Below are positions 9,991 through 19,886 of a stretch of 38,659 nt of DNA, in pieces (the first letter of the stretch is position 1; each line of letters begins with the position of its first letter). The notes under the pieces are model-generated. The model ran no database searches. It was not told the origin of the DNA and was given only the letters and a program-made list of their open reading frames with translations. Origin of the DNA: Candidatus Polarisedimenticolia bacterium (GTDB taxonomy: Bacteria; Acidobacteriota; Polarisedimenticolia; Gp22-AA2); the NCBI GenBank assembly GCA_036001465.1, contig DASYUH010000030.1:1-38659 (forward strand), read 5' to 3'. A program made the translations under genes and the position numbers.

Positions 9991-11486
9991 GGCGCGCCGC
10001 GGCCGGACGGGGGGCTCTGTTCCTGCCGGCGGCCGTGCCCCTGGCGGTCCTGCTCCTGGCCTCCGCATCCGGAAGGACCATGGCCGCGCCTCCCCCCGGC
10101 GCGGGGCCCGCTCCTCCCCTGCCCGACCCGAGGACGCTCACCTACGGGCCGCTCCAGATCGCGTTCCCGAAGCCGGTGCGGATCTTCCTGCCGAACGGGC
10201 TCCTGGTCTACCTGTTCGAGGACCACGAGCTGCCGCTCATCGACGTGACGATCGATGTCAAGGCCGGGTCGATCTTCGATCCTCCGGAGAAGGCGGGGCT
10301 CGCCGATCTGGCCGCCACCCTGATGCGCACGGGCGGGACGGAGGCGATGGCGCCCGCCGCGGTCGACGAGGCCCTCGAGTTCATGGCGGCCCAGATCAGT
10401 CTCGACGCCTCCGAGGACATGCTGAGCGGCTCGCTGTCGGTGGTGAAGGACCGGTTTCCGGAGGGGCTGCGCATCCTCGCGTCGCTTCTGCAGAAGCCGC
10501 GCTTCGACCCGGAGCGGCTGGAGGTCGAGAAGGCGCGCGCCCTCGAAGAGATCCGCCGCCGTTACGACGACCCGGCCGACCTCGCGGATCTCGAGTTCAG
10601 GAAGCTGGTCTACGGCGCCGCGAGCCCGTGGGCGCGGCTCTCGAGCGTCGACTCGATCGGCCGGATCCGGCGCGACGACCTGGTCGAATGGCAGCGCCTC
10701 TACATCCACCCCAACAACGCGGTGATGGGGATCGCGGGGGATTTCGAGGCGAAGAAGCTGAAGGGGCTCCTCGAAGAGACCTTCCGCGGCTGGGGCAACG
10801 CCAAGATCACCCCGCCGCCCGTGGCGAAGGTGCGGGACGACATCCCCGCCGGCGTGCACCTCGTCTCCCGGCCGCTCAGCCAGACCCAGGTCGAGATGGG
10901 CCACCTGGGCGTGGGGCGGTTCGATCCGGACAAGTTCGCCATCAAGATCCTGAACTTCGTCCTGGGCGAGGGGGGGTTCACGTCGCGCCTGGTGAAGGAG
11001 GTGCGCTCGACCCGCGGCCTGGCGTACTCCATCGGGGGCGGGATCGGGCTCGACTCCGACCGCGGCCTGTTTCAGATCTCGACCAGCACCAAGGCCGGCT
11101 CGACGGTCGAGGCGATCGATCTCATCCGCACAATCCTGAGGCAGATGCGCGACCAGGGGCCCACGGAGCAGGAGGTCAAGGAGGCGAAGGAGGCGAGCAT
11201 CAACGCCTTCGTGTTCTCGGTGGACGGCACCGCCCCCTACATGCGCGCCTTCCTGTTCTACGACTTCTACGGCTATCCTCCGGATTATCTGCAGACGTAC
11301 CGCGACAACCTGTCGCGGGTGACCCGGGAGCAGGTCGCCCAGGTGGCGCGCAAGCGCCTGAATCCGGACCGCCTGGTGATCCTGGTGGTGGGGAACGACA
11401 AGGGGTTCGACCGGCCCCTGGCCTCGCTCGGGCTCGGCGAGCCCCGCCCGCTCCGGCTCGACGAGGCCCCCGCCGCGACGCGCTGA
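9987..11486 (+). CDS. M16 family peptidase-like protein, non-catalytic partner
   Basis: This 499-residue protein starts at ATG 9987 inside the upstream stop codon and begins with a signal peptide (LFLPAAVPLAVLLLASASG). The M16 fold is clear, but the zinc motif is lost: where HLFEH stands in its neighbour this protein has DLAAT (residues 107-111). In return it keeps the R...GLAY signature (RSTRGLAYSIGGG, about residues 338-350) that contacts substrate in M16 enzymes. Heterodimeric M16B peptidases with zinc site and R/Y pair on different subunits are known, and this pair fits that scheme. The gene converges on the nuclease gene that ends at 11557. Confidence 0.88.
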   Translation: MRRAAAGRGALFLPAAVPLAVLLLASASGRTMAAPPPGAGPAPPLPDPRTLTYGPLQIAFPKPVRIFLPNGLLVYLFEDHELPLIDVTIDVKAGSIFDPPEKAGLADLAATLMRTGGTEAMAPAAVDEALEFMAAQISLDASEDMLSGSLSVVKDRFPEGLRILASLLQKPRFDPERLEVEKARALEEIRRRYDDPADLADLEFRKLVYGAASPWARLSSVDSIGRIRRDDLVEWQRLYIHPNNAVMGIAGDFEAKKLKGLLEETFRGWGNAKITPPPVAKVRDDIPAGVHLVSRPLSQTQVEMGHLGVGRFDPDKFAIKILNFVLGEGGFTSRLVKEVRSTRGLAYSIGGGIGLDSDRGLFQISTSTKAGSTVEAIDLIRTILRQMRDQGPTEQEVKEAKEASINAFVFSVDGTAPYMRAFLFYDFYGYPPDYLQTYRDNLSRVTREQVAQVARKRLNPDRLVILVVGNDKGFDRPLASLGLGEPRPLRLDEAPAATR

Positions 11487-11556
11487 ACCGGCACGTCCGG
11501 GCCGGCCCGGCGACCGGCCGCGGGTCGCGCGGATGACGCCCAGGGGCTCCCGGAGC

Positions 11557-12402
11557 CTACTCGAAGAGATTGATCTGGATGGCCTTGTCGAGCCAGCGCA
11601 CCGGTTTCGGGGGGGCCGCCTGCGGCACCGGTGCATCCGGCACCGCGAACACGGGGCAGATGTCGCGGTACTCGCACCAGCGGCAGAGGACGCTTTCATG
11701 GGGCGGAAAGGCCGTCGTCCCCTCGATCGTGTCGATGAGGCCGATGGTCTTCTTCCGGTGCTGGTCGATCTCCTGCGGGGTCCGCGCCGAGGTCCGTCTC
11801 TGGTCGAAGACGAGGTAGTGCCAGACCAGGCGGATCTCGCGCGCGTCCGGGAACCGCTTCTCGACCGCCATCTGGTACAGCGTGAGCTGGCGGTCGGCGC
11901 GCAGCTCGGCATCCGAAGGCAGGCGCCCGCCCGAGGTCTTGTAGTCGTGGATTTCGTAGACCCCCGGCTCCTGCCGCACCAGCCGATCGATGTACCCCTG
12001 CAGCTGGTAGCGCCCCGCCTCGTCGAGCGTCAGCGTGACCTTCTCCTCGAGACCGAGGGTCTGGCCGTCGTCGAACGGGTGGTGGCCGCGGTAGTACTTC
12101 GCGAGGCACTCCTCCCCCGTCCTCCGGTAGTGCTCCGGAGTCAGGTCCGTCTTCACGATGGTGATCTTGTCCGAATAGTTGCTGTCCCAGCTCCGGTGGT
12201 AATGGGCCAGGACCTCGTCGAGGGTCGGGCGCTTCGACGCCAGGAGATCCCGGTACAGCTTCTCCAGCGCGTCGTGCACGCGATGGCCCATGAACCCCTC
12301 GATCGACTGGGTGTCGCGCTTGATCCGATCGAGATAGCGGTAGCGGTACTGCAGGCGACACTTCTCGAACGTGGACAGCCTGGAATGGGAGTAGACGGCC
12401 AC
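11557..12402 (-). CDS. RecB/Cas4-like PD-(D/E)XK nuclease with Fe-S cysteines
   Basis: This 281-residue protein carries the RecB-family nuclease core: GHRVHDALE, GYIDRL, the catalytic HDYKT near residue 152, and QLTLYQMAV. Four cysteines (Cys15, Cys240, Cys243, Cys249; pattern C...CxxC-x5-C) match the iron-sulfur staple of AddB and Cas4 nucleases. It probably acts as a DNA exonuclease in repair; no Cas gene or CRISPR is nearby. The start is taken as GTG at 12402 because AGGAG lies just upstream and a TATACT -10-like box sits at 12424-12429, which would place transcription start inside any longer reading frame. A frame to 12450 is open but less likely. Confidence 0.87.
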   Translation of the reverse strand: MAVYSHSRLSTFEKCRLQYRYRYLDRIKRDTQSIEGFMGHRVHDALEKLYRDLLASKRPTLDEVLAHYHRSWDSNYSDKITIVKTDLTPEHYRRTGEECLAKYYRGHHPFDDGQTLGLEEKVTLTLDEAGRYQLQGYIDRLVRQEPGVYEIHDYKTSGGRLPSDAELRADRQLTLYQMAVEKRFPDAREIRLVWHYLVFDQRRTSARTPQEIDQHRKKTIGLIDTIEGTTAFPPHESVLCRWCEYRDICPVFAVPDAPVPQAAPPKPVRWLDKAIQINLFE

Positions 12403-12423
12403 AGGACTCCTCGTCGGAAGGCG

Positions 12424-12429
12424 AGTATA
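12424..12429 (-). promoter_or_regulatory. Probable -10 box for the PD-(D/E)XK nuclease gene
   Basis: On the minus strand this reads TATACT, 22 bases before the GTG start and followed by an AGGAG ribosome site. No good -35 hexamer is seen. Confidence 0.4.
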
Positions 12430-12512
12430 GCATGCGGCCGCGGGTCCCACCGGGCGGCCGCGCGCTCCGCGGGCGGGCCCTCCGCCCTGTGGCTGGCGCC
12501 CCGGTCATCTGT

Positions 12513-12518
12513 TACAAT
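12513..12518 (+). promoter_or_regulatory. Probable -10 box for the cyclophilin gene
   Basis: TACAAT stands 51 bases before the ATG of the cyclophilin gene in an otherwise GC-rich gap between divergent genes. The -35 position (TGGCTG) is weak. Confidence 0.35.
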
Positions 12519-12569
12519 CGCTGGCCTTTGCACGGAAACGCCTGACGCACCGGACCCACGGGAGGATCG

Positions 12570-13262
12570 ATGATGACAATCCATCCGGACGGCGGCGGGA
12601 CGCGCCGCCGCGCGGCCGTCGCGGCCGCCAACCTGATCGCCTGCGCCGCTCTCGGCGTCGGCCTTGTGCTCGCCCAGGCCTCTGCCACGCCGGCGCCGCC
12701 GGCCAGCCCGGCGCCGCCGGAAAAGCCGGCGGCCCCCGCGCCCGAGAAAGGAACCATGGACAAGCCCGCCGCCAAGAAGGAAGTCGCCGTCATCAAGACG
12801 AACATGGGGACCATCGTCTTCGAGTTTCTGCCGGACGTCGCCCCGAAGATGGTCGACAATTTCAAGGACCTTGCGAAGACCGGCTTCTACGACGGCACGA
12901 CGTTCCATCGCGTCATCAACGGGTTCATGATCCAGGGGGGGGACCCGCTCTCCAAGGACAACGACCCGTCGAACGACGGCAGGGGGGACGGCCCGCGCAA
13001 GATGCCGGCCGAGTTCACCACCAAGTACAGCCACACGCGCGGCATGGTCTCGACCGCCCGCGGACCCGACGTCAACAGCGGGTCCTGCCAGTTCTTCATC
13101 GTGCAGAAGGACTCCACCTTCCTGGACAACAAGTACACGATCTTCGGACGCGTCCTGGATGGACTGGACGTCGTGGACAAGATCTCCAATGTGCCCAAGG
13201 ACAGGGGGGATCGGCCGCTCAAGAACGTCGTGATGGAGAAGGTCTCGGTTGAGACGCGCTGA
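12570..13262 (+). CDS. Exported cyclophilin-type peptidyl-prolyl cis-trans isomerase
   Basis: This 230-residue protein has an N-terminal hydrophobic export segment (about residues 14-37), a Pro/Ala-rich linker, and a cyclophilin domain from about residue 72. Active-site landmarks are FHRVI (the catalytic arginine), FMIQGGDP, and SGSCQFFI in place of the usual GSQFFI. It would isomerise X-Pro bonds of envelope proteins, either periplasmic or membrane-tethered. ATG 12570 follows a GGGAGGATCG ribosome site; a second ATG directly follows and either could be used. The 3' end overlaps the TTG start of the deaminase gene by 14 bases. Confidence 0.93.
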   Translation: MMTIHPDGGGTRRRAAVAAANLIACAALGVGLVLAQASATPAPPASPAPPEKPAAPAPEKGTMDKPAAKKEVAVIKTNMGTIVFEFLPDVAPKMVDNFKDLAKTGFYDGTTFHRVINGFMIQGGDPLSKDNDPSNDGRGDGPRKMPAEFTTKYSHTRGMVSTARGPDVNSGSCQFFIVQKDSTFLDNKYTIFGRVLDGLDVVDKISNVPKDRGDRPLKNVVMEKVSVETR

Positions 13263-13812
13263 AGCGAAGCCGGCCGGTGGACGACCGAAAGCCGCGCCGC
13301 GCACGGCCTCCGCGCGCGCGGCGTCCACGGGGGCGTCCGCCGCGCCGCTCGCGAAGGCGCGGCGGGTCGACTGGCACACCTACTTCATGAACATCGCCCG
13401 GCAGGTGGCGACGCGCTCCACCTGCGACCGCAAGCACGTGGGCGCGGTGGTGGTGCGCGACAGGACGATCCTCTCCACCGGCTACAACGGGTCGATCCGG
13501 GGCATGCCGCACTGCGACGAGGTCGGGCACGACCTCGAGTCGGGACACTGCGTGGCGACCATCCACGCGGAGGCCAACGCCATCCTCCAGGCGGCCAAGA
13601 ACGGCGTGATGATCGAGGGGGCCGAGCTGTACACCACCGCCAGCCCGTGCTGGGGCTGCTTCAAGCTGATCGCCAACGCCGGCATCAAGACCATCTTCTA
13701 CGCCGAGTTCTATCGCGACCAGAAGAGCCTCTCGGTGTCCCGCCGCCTGGGCATCGAGCTCATCGATCTGGGCGCCGGGGGCGGCTGCGACTGGCGGCCT
13801 CCCCCGGAATGA
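13249..13812 (+). CDS. dCMP/cytidine deaminase family protein
   Basis: This 187-residue protein has the zinc deaminase signature: His106-Ala-Glu108 (HAEANAI) and Cys134-x2-Cys137 (SPCWGC). The layout (DWHTYFMNIA, then GYNGSIRGMPHC) fits the deoxycytidylate deaminase/ComEB group, which converts dCMP to dUMP for thymidylate synthesis. Extra Cys/His residues (Cys59, His88, Cys89, His100, Cys101) could form the second zinc site known in some dCMP deaminases. The start is TTG 13249, after GGAGAAGG within the cyclophilin gene; no other start exists in frame before the domain. About 38 Ala/Arg-rich residues precede the domain and may be a disordered tail. Confidence 0.87.
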   Translation: MRRAEAKPAGGRPKAAPRTASARAASTGASAAPLAKARRVDWHTYFMNIARQVATRSTCDRKHVGAVVVRDRTILSTGYNGSIRGMPHCDEVGHDLESGHCVATIHAEANAILQAAKNGVMIEGAELYTTASPCWGCFKLIANAGIKTIFYAEFYRDQKSLSVSRRLGIELIDLGAGGGCDWRPPPE

Positions 13813-13816
13813 CGCG

Positions 13817-14378
13817 TTGACCCCCCCCGCGGCGCCTTCGAAGGGGCGCGTCCTCCTGGTGTCCGAGGACGACGACATCGCCGACCCGCTGGTCGAGATC
13901 CTCAGGCGCGCCGGGTACGGCGTCTCGGCCCTCGACGGCCACGGCGGCGTCGAGGCGCTCCGGGGCGGGGCGCCCGACGTCCTCATTCTCGATCGCGATC
14001 TGTCCCCTGACATGTTGCGTCGCGCCCTGGACGCGCTGGCGGCCCATGCGGGCCGGGCGTCCTTCCCTGTGGTCGTCCTGGGGAGCGGCCCGGAGGCCGG
14101 GCCTCCCGGATGGCACGAGGACGCCTTCGCCGCCGTGGGACGGCCTCCCCAGCCGGGAGAGATCCTCGCCACCCTCGCCGCCCTGAGGCGGATGGTCTTC
14201 TACCGCCGCTACCGTGACCTGGTCCACGACCTCAGCCAGCCGGTGACGGCGCTGCACGCCCTCAGCCGCGGCCTGGCGAAAATCGAGGTGGCCGACGAGG
14301 GATCCCGCCGCACCCTGGATCGGCTCGCCCAGGAGGCGGAACGCCTGATGACCCTGCTGGAACAATTCCAGAGGTCGG

Positions 14379-14389
<11 letters not shown>
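13817..14389 (+). CDS. Receiver-like plus DHp two-domain protein lacking a kinase ATPase domain
   Basis: This 190-residue protein has a receiver-like domain (about 10-120) with acidic residues in LVSEDDD and a phospho-acceptor-like Asp in VLILDRD. The conserved lysine of the K-P motif is replaced by Arg (VGRPPQ). It is followed by a helical hairpin whose [10 protein letters not shown] stretch looks like the H-box of a histidine kinase dimerisation domain. No HATPase domain follows; the protein stops after the second helix. It may act as a phosphotransfer or docking protein for a kinase encoded elsewhere. TTG 13817 is 4 bases after the deaminase stop. The 3' end overlaps the convergent FHA-sigma54 activator gene by 11 bases. 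Confidence 0.65.
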
Positions 14390-16244
<1,855 letters not shown>

Positions 16245-16256
16245 GTGAGCCTTAAG

Positions 16257-16294
16257 TATACCCAATCGGATAGCGCGACTATCCATTTGGATAG
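16257..16294. promoter_or_regulatory. Two tandem operator-like palindromes (candidate activator sites)
   Basis: CTATCCATTTGGATAG at 16279-16294 is a perfect 7+2+7 inverted repeat. An imperfect copy, ATACCCAATCGGATAG at 16258-16273, matches it at 12 of 16 positions and lies exactly 21 bases away, two turns of the helix. The pair abuts the activator's start and sits about 150-175 bases upstream of the predicted sigma54 transcription start, the usual range for enhancer sites. Confidence 0.7.
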
Positions 16295-16412
16295 GGATCG
16301 CGCCGCCCCCACCCCCGCGACGTCCATGGTTGAGGGATGGATCCTCTTCGAAACGTCCTCTCATCAAGCGGTTCAATGCATGGCGCCGCGACTGCGATCG
16401 CCGGCGCCGCCG

Positions 16413-16428
16413 TGGCACGGCGCTTGCT
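16413..16428 (+). promoter_or_regulatory. Sigma54 (-24/-12) promoter
   Basis: TGGCACGGCGCTTGCT fits the consensus TGGCAC-N5-TTGC closely, with GG at 16414-16415 and GC at 16426-16427 separated by the required 10 bases. Predicted start is near 16439, giving a leader of about 70 bases before ATG 16510. That leader has two small inverted repeats: CCTCCGGAGG at 16460-16469, and AGTAC/GTACT at 16475-16492. Confidence 0.82.
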
Positions 16429-16509
16429 TTATGGAATGGCAGGGACGAAGGGTGGACAGCCTCCGGAGGTTGTCAGTACAGCAAACGGTACTCAAGAAAA
16501 AGGGTGAGG

Positions 16510-17118
16510 ATGCCGATGGGCAGGGTGAGCAGAGGAGCGGGGCGGATGGGGGGGGAGCCGTCCCGCTTCCGGAAGCTGGTTCACTCCCTCGAGAGGGTTC
16601 GCGGGAATGAAGTCGCCGTGCAGGCCTGTCCGCTGGAACGGGATTGCCGGCACATGCAGGAAGCGCTCCGGGCGAATGGGGCCCCGACGGGCGAGATGGA
16701 GGAATTCCGGGTCCTGGCGGCGCTGCGAAACGGCCGGCGGGATCGTCCCTATTTCAGAACCCCCGCGCCGCTGGCGGTCGCCTGCCCGGGGGCCCGGGGA
16801 CGGATCGCCTGTCTCCTGTCCATCGGGGAGAATCTGCCGTCCGAGATGCCGCTGCAGGCGGCGGCGCAGGCCGGTGGCCTCCGGGTCGGGCCGCCTAGGA
16901 GCCCGGTGGAGCAGGCGCCGGCGCGGCCGGCGGAACGGGCGCTGGGGCGACCGGCGGAGCGGGGGCCGGTGCGGACGGCGGGGACGCCTTTGCGGGGCCC
17001 GGAAGCCGCGGCGTTCCGCCCGGGTCAACCCCGGGTGACGGCGAAACCTGCTCCGTCGATACCATCCGTCCCACGAACGTCTGCATCGTCTTCGATGGGA
17101 CTGAGGCTCGAAGAGTGA
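16510..17118 (+). CDS. Unknown cysteine-containing protein downstream of a sigma54 promoter
   Basis: This 202-residue protein is not recognised. ATG 16510 is preceded by GGGTGAGG. Residues 17-125 look like a genuine folded domain with GC-rich third positions and four cysteines (40, 46, 92, 101), including ACPLERDC and ACPGARGRIAC, which could bind a metal or form disulfides. From about residue 128 it becomes Pro/Ala/Arg-rich low complexity and runs antisense into the 3' end of the lipoprotein gene for 224 bases. There the codon pattern is poorer, so the true end may be earlier or the tail may be an artefact. The placement suggests it is the regulated target of the divergent FHA-sigma54 activator. 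Confidence 0.55.
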   Translation: MPMGRVSRGAGRMGGEPSRFRKLVHSLERVRGNEVAVQACPLERDCRHMQEALRANGAPTGEMEEFRVLAALRNGRRDRPYFRTPAPLAVACPGARGRIACLLSIGENLPSEMPLQAAAQAGGLRVGPPRSPVEQAPARPAERALGRPAERGPVRTAGTPLRGPEAAAFRPGQPRVTAKPAPSIPSVPRTSASSSMGLRLEE

Positions 17119-18016
17119 CGTCGGTACCGCTCTGCGCGATGTGAATGCCGTCGAGGAACTCGAGCCATTCCTTCGCCTGGTCGCGGCCCGCCCCGACGCG
17201 GCCCAGGGCGATGAGGCCGCGGGCCGAGTCGGCCAGCGTCTTGGCGCTCGGCTCGGTGTCCGCCTGGCCCATGAGGTCGATTTCGGTGGAATCGCCGATC
17301 GTGCCGCGGAAGGCAAGGGACAGCAGGGAGCGGGCCGCCTTGGAGGACAGGGGCAGGCCGGCGAGGTCGCCCGACTCGGTGCTCTGGCGCACGATCTCCG
17401 CCAGCCTGCGGCAGTCGATGGTGCCCCAGAACTGCGCTTCCGTCCGCACTCTCTCGAGCGGCTTGAGCAACAGCTCGTTGGAGTCGAGGCCGTGGCCGCG
17501 GGAGGCCGCGTTGCCGCGCATCACCTCCAGCACCTCCCGCGGCCCCAGAGCCAGGCTCCCGTCCGGCAGGACGGAGATGCTGAAGTCCATCTTGCCGGGC
17601 GCCTCGACGAGGGGCAGGATGTCCTGCCCTCCGATCGCCTCGCGCATCCGGGCGGTGTCGAACGATCCCTCGGCGAGGACCCCGTAGCCCACGCGATGAC
17701 CGCTCGCGGGGACGACCGCCAGGCTCAGCCGGTCCACCTGCGACAGCGTGTCCTTGCCGAATCGCTTCACGATGTCCTTGAACGGACCGCCGTCGCTCTC
17801 GGCCATGGAGGCCAGGTTCTGCACCCAGGGCAGGTCGGATCCGAGCTTCTTGACCTTCTTGATCTCGATCACGAGAAGCGCCGCGGTCTCCTTCGGGAAG
17901 GTCCCGAGGGAGCTCGACCTCACCAGTCCCGCCGCCCCTCGTTTCTGGTTGCAGGCCAGCGCGGCCAGCACTCCCAGCGCCGCCACCGCGGCGCGCCAAC
18001 GCACCTCCGACCTCAT
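16895..18016 (-). CDS. Lipoprotein of unknown function, ABC-exporter linked
   Basis: This 373-residue protein starts at ATG 18016 behind an excellent AGGAGGATGAC site. It has a lipoprotein signal, LGVLAALAC, with Cys at about residue 22. The mature part has alternating strands and helices (TAALLVIEIKKVKKLG, RVGYGVLAEGSFDTARM, WGTIDCRRLAEIV) and no catalytic motif I recognise. It ends in a long Pro/Ala tail (APAPAPPVAPAPVPPAAP) that may cross the periplasm or be disordered. It follows the ABC permease gene by 41 bases on the same strand. Its 3' end overlaps the convergent gene at 16510-17118. Confidence 0.75.
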   Translation of the reverse strand: MRSEVRWRAAVAALGVLAALACNQKRGAAGLVRSSSLGTFPKETAALLVIEIKKVKKLGSDLPWVQNLASMAESDGGPFKDIVKRFGKDTLSQVDRLSLAVVPASGHRVGYGVLAEGSFDTARMREAIGGQDILPLVEAPGKMDFSISVLPDGSLALGPREVLEVMRGNAASRGHGLDSNELLLKPLERVRTEAQFWGTIDCRRLAEIVRQSTESGDLAGLPLSSKAARSLLSLAFRGTIGDSTEIDLMGQADTEPSAKTLADSARGLIALGRVGAGRDQAKEWLEFLDGIHIAQSGTDVTLRASVPSKTMQTFVGRMVSTEQVSPSPGVDPGGTPRLPGPAKASPPSAPAPAPPVAPAPVPPAAPAPAPPGS

Positions 18017-18057
18017 GTCATCCTCCTGCGGCCGGGCGGGGCGTCCCCGCCGGCCGG

Positions 18058-18951
18058 TCAATAGTCCCGGCGCGAAAAATAGAAGACGGCAAGCCCCAGC
18101 GCCCCGGCCCCCGACAGGGCCGAGCCCAGGACCGCGCCCCACTGAAGCCCGCCTTCGTGACGGATGAGCGCCACCGCAGCCTGCACGAAGTCGTACGTCC
18201 TCGGCAGGGTGTGGAAGAGCGTTTCGACCACCCCCACGGCCGTGTAGCGCGCGATCCTGCCCGAAATCAGGAGGGGCCAGTCCGCATTGCCATGCGGCAG
18301 CCTGACGATCAGGCTGGCGAAGAAGACGACCGCGGTGATCATCACCGAGACCGTCGTCGATCGCAGCCACACGCCGACGAGCACCACGAAGGCGAACAGG
18401 CAGGCGAAGTACAGCGACATCACCAGCCCCGACCAGACGAACCCGCCGTTCCAGACCCCCGTCTTGAGGGCCAGGATCGCCCCCAGTCCGCAGGTCAGGT
18501 AGAGCAGGTTCACCGTGGTGACCAGGAGCCCCCCGAGGTAGCGCGAGGCGAACAGGGCCGGCCGGCTGATCGGCTTGGACAGGAGCAGGTCGATGGATCC
18601 CTTCTCGAGCATCCGCGGCACCAGGCTGGCCGTGGCGAAGACCGACATCAGGATGGCCAGCGGGTAGAGGGTGAAGGCGGCCCCCAGCTGCACGTAGCGC
18701 ACGAAGTCCTCCGCCGTCAGCCCGCCCAGGCCGCCCCCCGCCGCCGCGTCCCCCAGGCGGAAGGCCCCGCGCGAGGAGCTGGCCTCGAGCCCCCCCACCG
18801 ACATCGAGGCGATGACCCCGTCGACCACGTCGGTGCGCAGCACCAGGGCGAAGAACAGGAGGACCAGCGTGACCACCCCGAAATAGACCACGATCGTCTT
18901 GCGGTAGAGCAGCTCCCGCCCCGTGTCGATCAGGATGGCGAGGATCCTCAC
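18058..18951 (-). CDS. ABC-2 type transporter permease
   Basis: This 297-residue membrane protein has about six hydrophobic helices, beginning with TIVVYFGVVTLVLLFFALVL and ending near ALGLAVFYF. The KGSIDLLLSKPISRPALFASRYLGG segment is typical of ABC-2/NosY-like permeases. It forms the membrane half of an exporter with the ATPase encoded just upstream; the cargo is unknown. The GTG start at 18951 overlaps the ATPase stop in a GTGA junction. A large periplasmic loop lies between helices one and two. The lipoprotein gene follows. Confidence 0.88.
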   Translation of the reverse strand: MRILAILIDTGRELLYRKTIVVYFGVVTLVLLFFALVLRTDVVDGVIASMSVGGLEASSSRGAFRLGDAAAGGGLGGLTAEDFVRYVQLGAAFTLYPLAILMSVFATASLVPRMLEKGSIDLLLSKPISRPALFASRYLGGLLVTTVNLLYLTCGLGAILALKTGVWNGGFVWSGLVMSLYFACLFAFVVLVGVWLRSTTVSVMITAVVFFASLIVRLPHGNADWPLLISGRIARYTAVGVVETLFHTLPRTYDFVQAAVALIRHEGGLQWGAVLGSALSGAGALGLAVFYFSRRDY

Positions 18952-19886
18952 GCCGCCTCCCCTTCGCTCAGGACCTTGACGAACACGTCCTCCAGGCTGT
19001 CGCGCCGCGGGGTGATCGACAGGATCTCCACGCCCTGCCCGCGGAGCGCGTCGATGAGCGCATTGAGCGCCGCGACGTCTCCCAGGATCTGCACCCGCCC
19101 CTCCGCGACGCTCGCCCCCGGGACGCGGCGACAGGCGGCCTGAATCGTGTCGGGGGCGGCCGGGCGCGCGTCGATCTGCCAGGCGGACTGGGGACGCGTC
19201 AGTTCGGCCACGCTCCCCTCCCGCAGCAGCGCCCCCTCGTTGAGGATCGCCACCCGGTCGCAGAGCCGCTCCACCTCCGACAGAAGGTGGGAATTCAGGA
19301 AGATGGTCGCCCCCCGCGCCTTCTGCTCCAGGAGGAGGTCGCGGATCTCCCGCCGGCCGATCGGATCGACGCCGTCGGTGGGCTCGTCGAGAATCAGCAG
19401 TTCCGGCTCGTTCAGGATCGCCTGCGCCATCCCCAGCCTCTGCATCATCCCTTTCGAGTACTTGTGGACCCGGACGGCGCGCCACTCCTCCATGCGCACG
19501 CGCCTCAGGAGCGCGTCGACGCGGCGCGCCCGCTCGGGCCGGCGCAGCCCGGAGAGGCGGCCGAAGTGGTGCAGCACCTGCTCCCCCGTGAGGTGGGGCG
19601 GGTAGCGATGGTTCTCCGGCAGGTACCCGACGCGCCGCCGGGTCGGCACGTCCCCGGTCGGACGCCCGAGGACGGACCCCTTCCCCGCGCTCGGGAAGGC
19701 GATGCCGAGAAGGAGCTTCACCAGGGTCGTCTTCCCCGCGCCGTTCGGGCCCAGCAGCCCGAAGGTCTCGCCGCGCGGGACGACCAGGTCGAGCCCCTTG
19801 AGCGCCACGACGCCGCCGCGGCCCATCGCACCGCGATAGGTCTTGGCGAGCCGTTCACAGGCGACGACGGGGGCCTGGGAGTCCAG
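18948..19886 (-). CDS. ABC transporter ATP-binding protein (apparent CTG start)
   Basis: This protein has Walker A GPNGAGKTT, a YSKGM signature motif, Walker B LLILDEPTDGVDP and the H-loop HLLSE; it powers the adjacent ABC-2 permease. The first ordinary start, ATG 19826, would begin at MGRGGVVALKG and lose the first strand of the fold. In-frame sequence upstream encodes QAPVVACERLAKTYRG, the normal ABC N-terminus, back to a TAG that is the fabI stop. The only start-like codon in that stretch is CTG at 19886, directly abutting the fabI stop. I therefore extend the gene to 19886 (312 residues) and flag the start as unusual. Family assignment is certain; the exact start is not. Confidence 0.85.
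   Translation of the reverse strand: MDSQAPVVACERLAKTYRGAMGRGGVVALKGLDLVVPRGETFGLLGPNGAGKTTLVKLLLGIAFPSAGKGSVLGRPTGDVPTRRRVGYLPENHRYPPHLTGEQVLHHFGRLSGLRRPERARRVDALLRRVRMEEWRAVRVHKYSKGMMQRLGMAQAILNEPELLILDEPTDGVDPIGRREIRDLLLEQKARGATIFLNSHLLSEVERLCDRVAILNEGALLREGSVAELTRPQSAWQIDARPAAPDTIQAACRRVPGASVAEGRVQILGDVAALNALIDALRGQGVEILSITPRRDSLEDVFVKVLSEGEAA

Noticed and set aside
11545-11557. Terminator hairpin (GGCTCC, C, GGAGCC) between the M16 and nuclease genes
   Set aside because: One-base loop and no T-run; it also overlaps the nuclease stop codon.
11557-12402. Cas4 of a CRISPR system
   Set aside because: The fold and cysteines are compatible, but no other cas gene or array is present; a housekeeping RecB-like nuclease is more likely.
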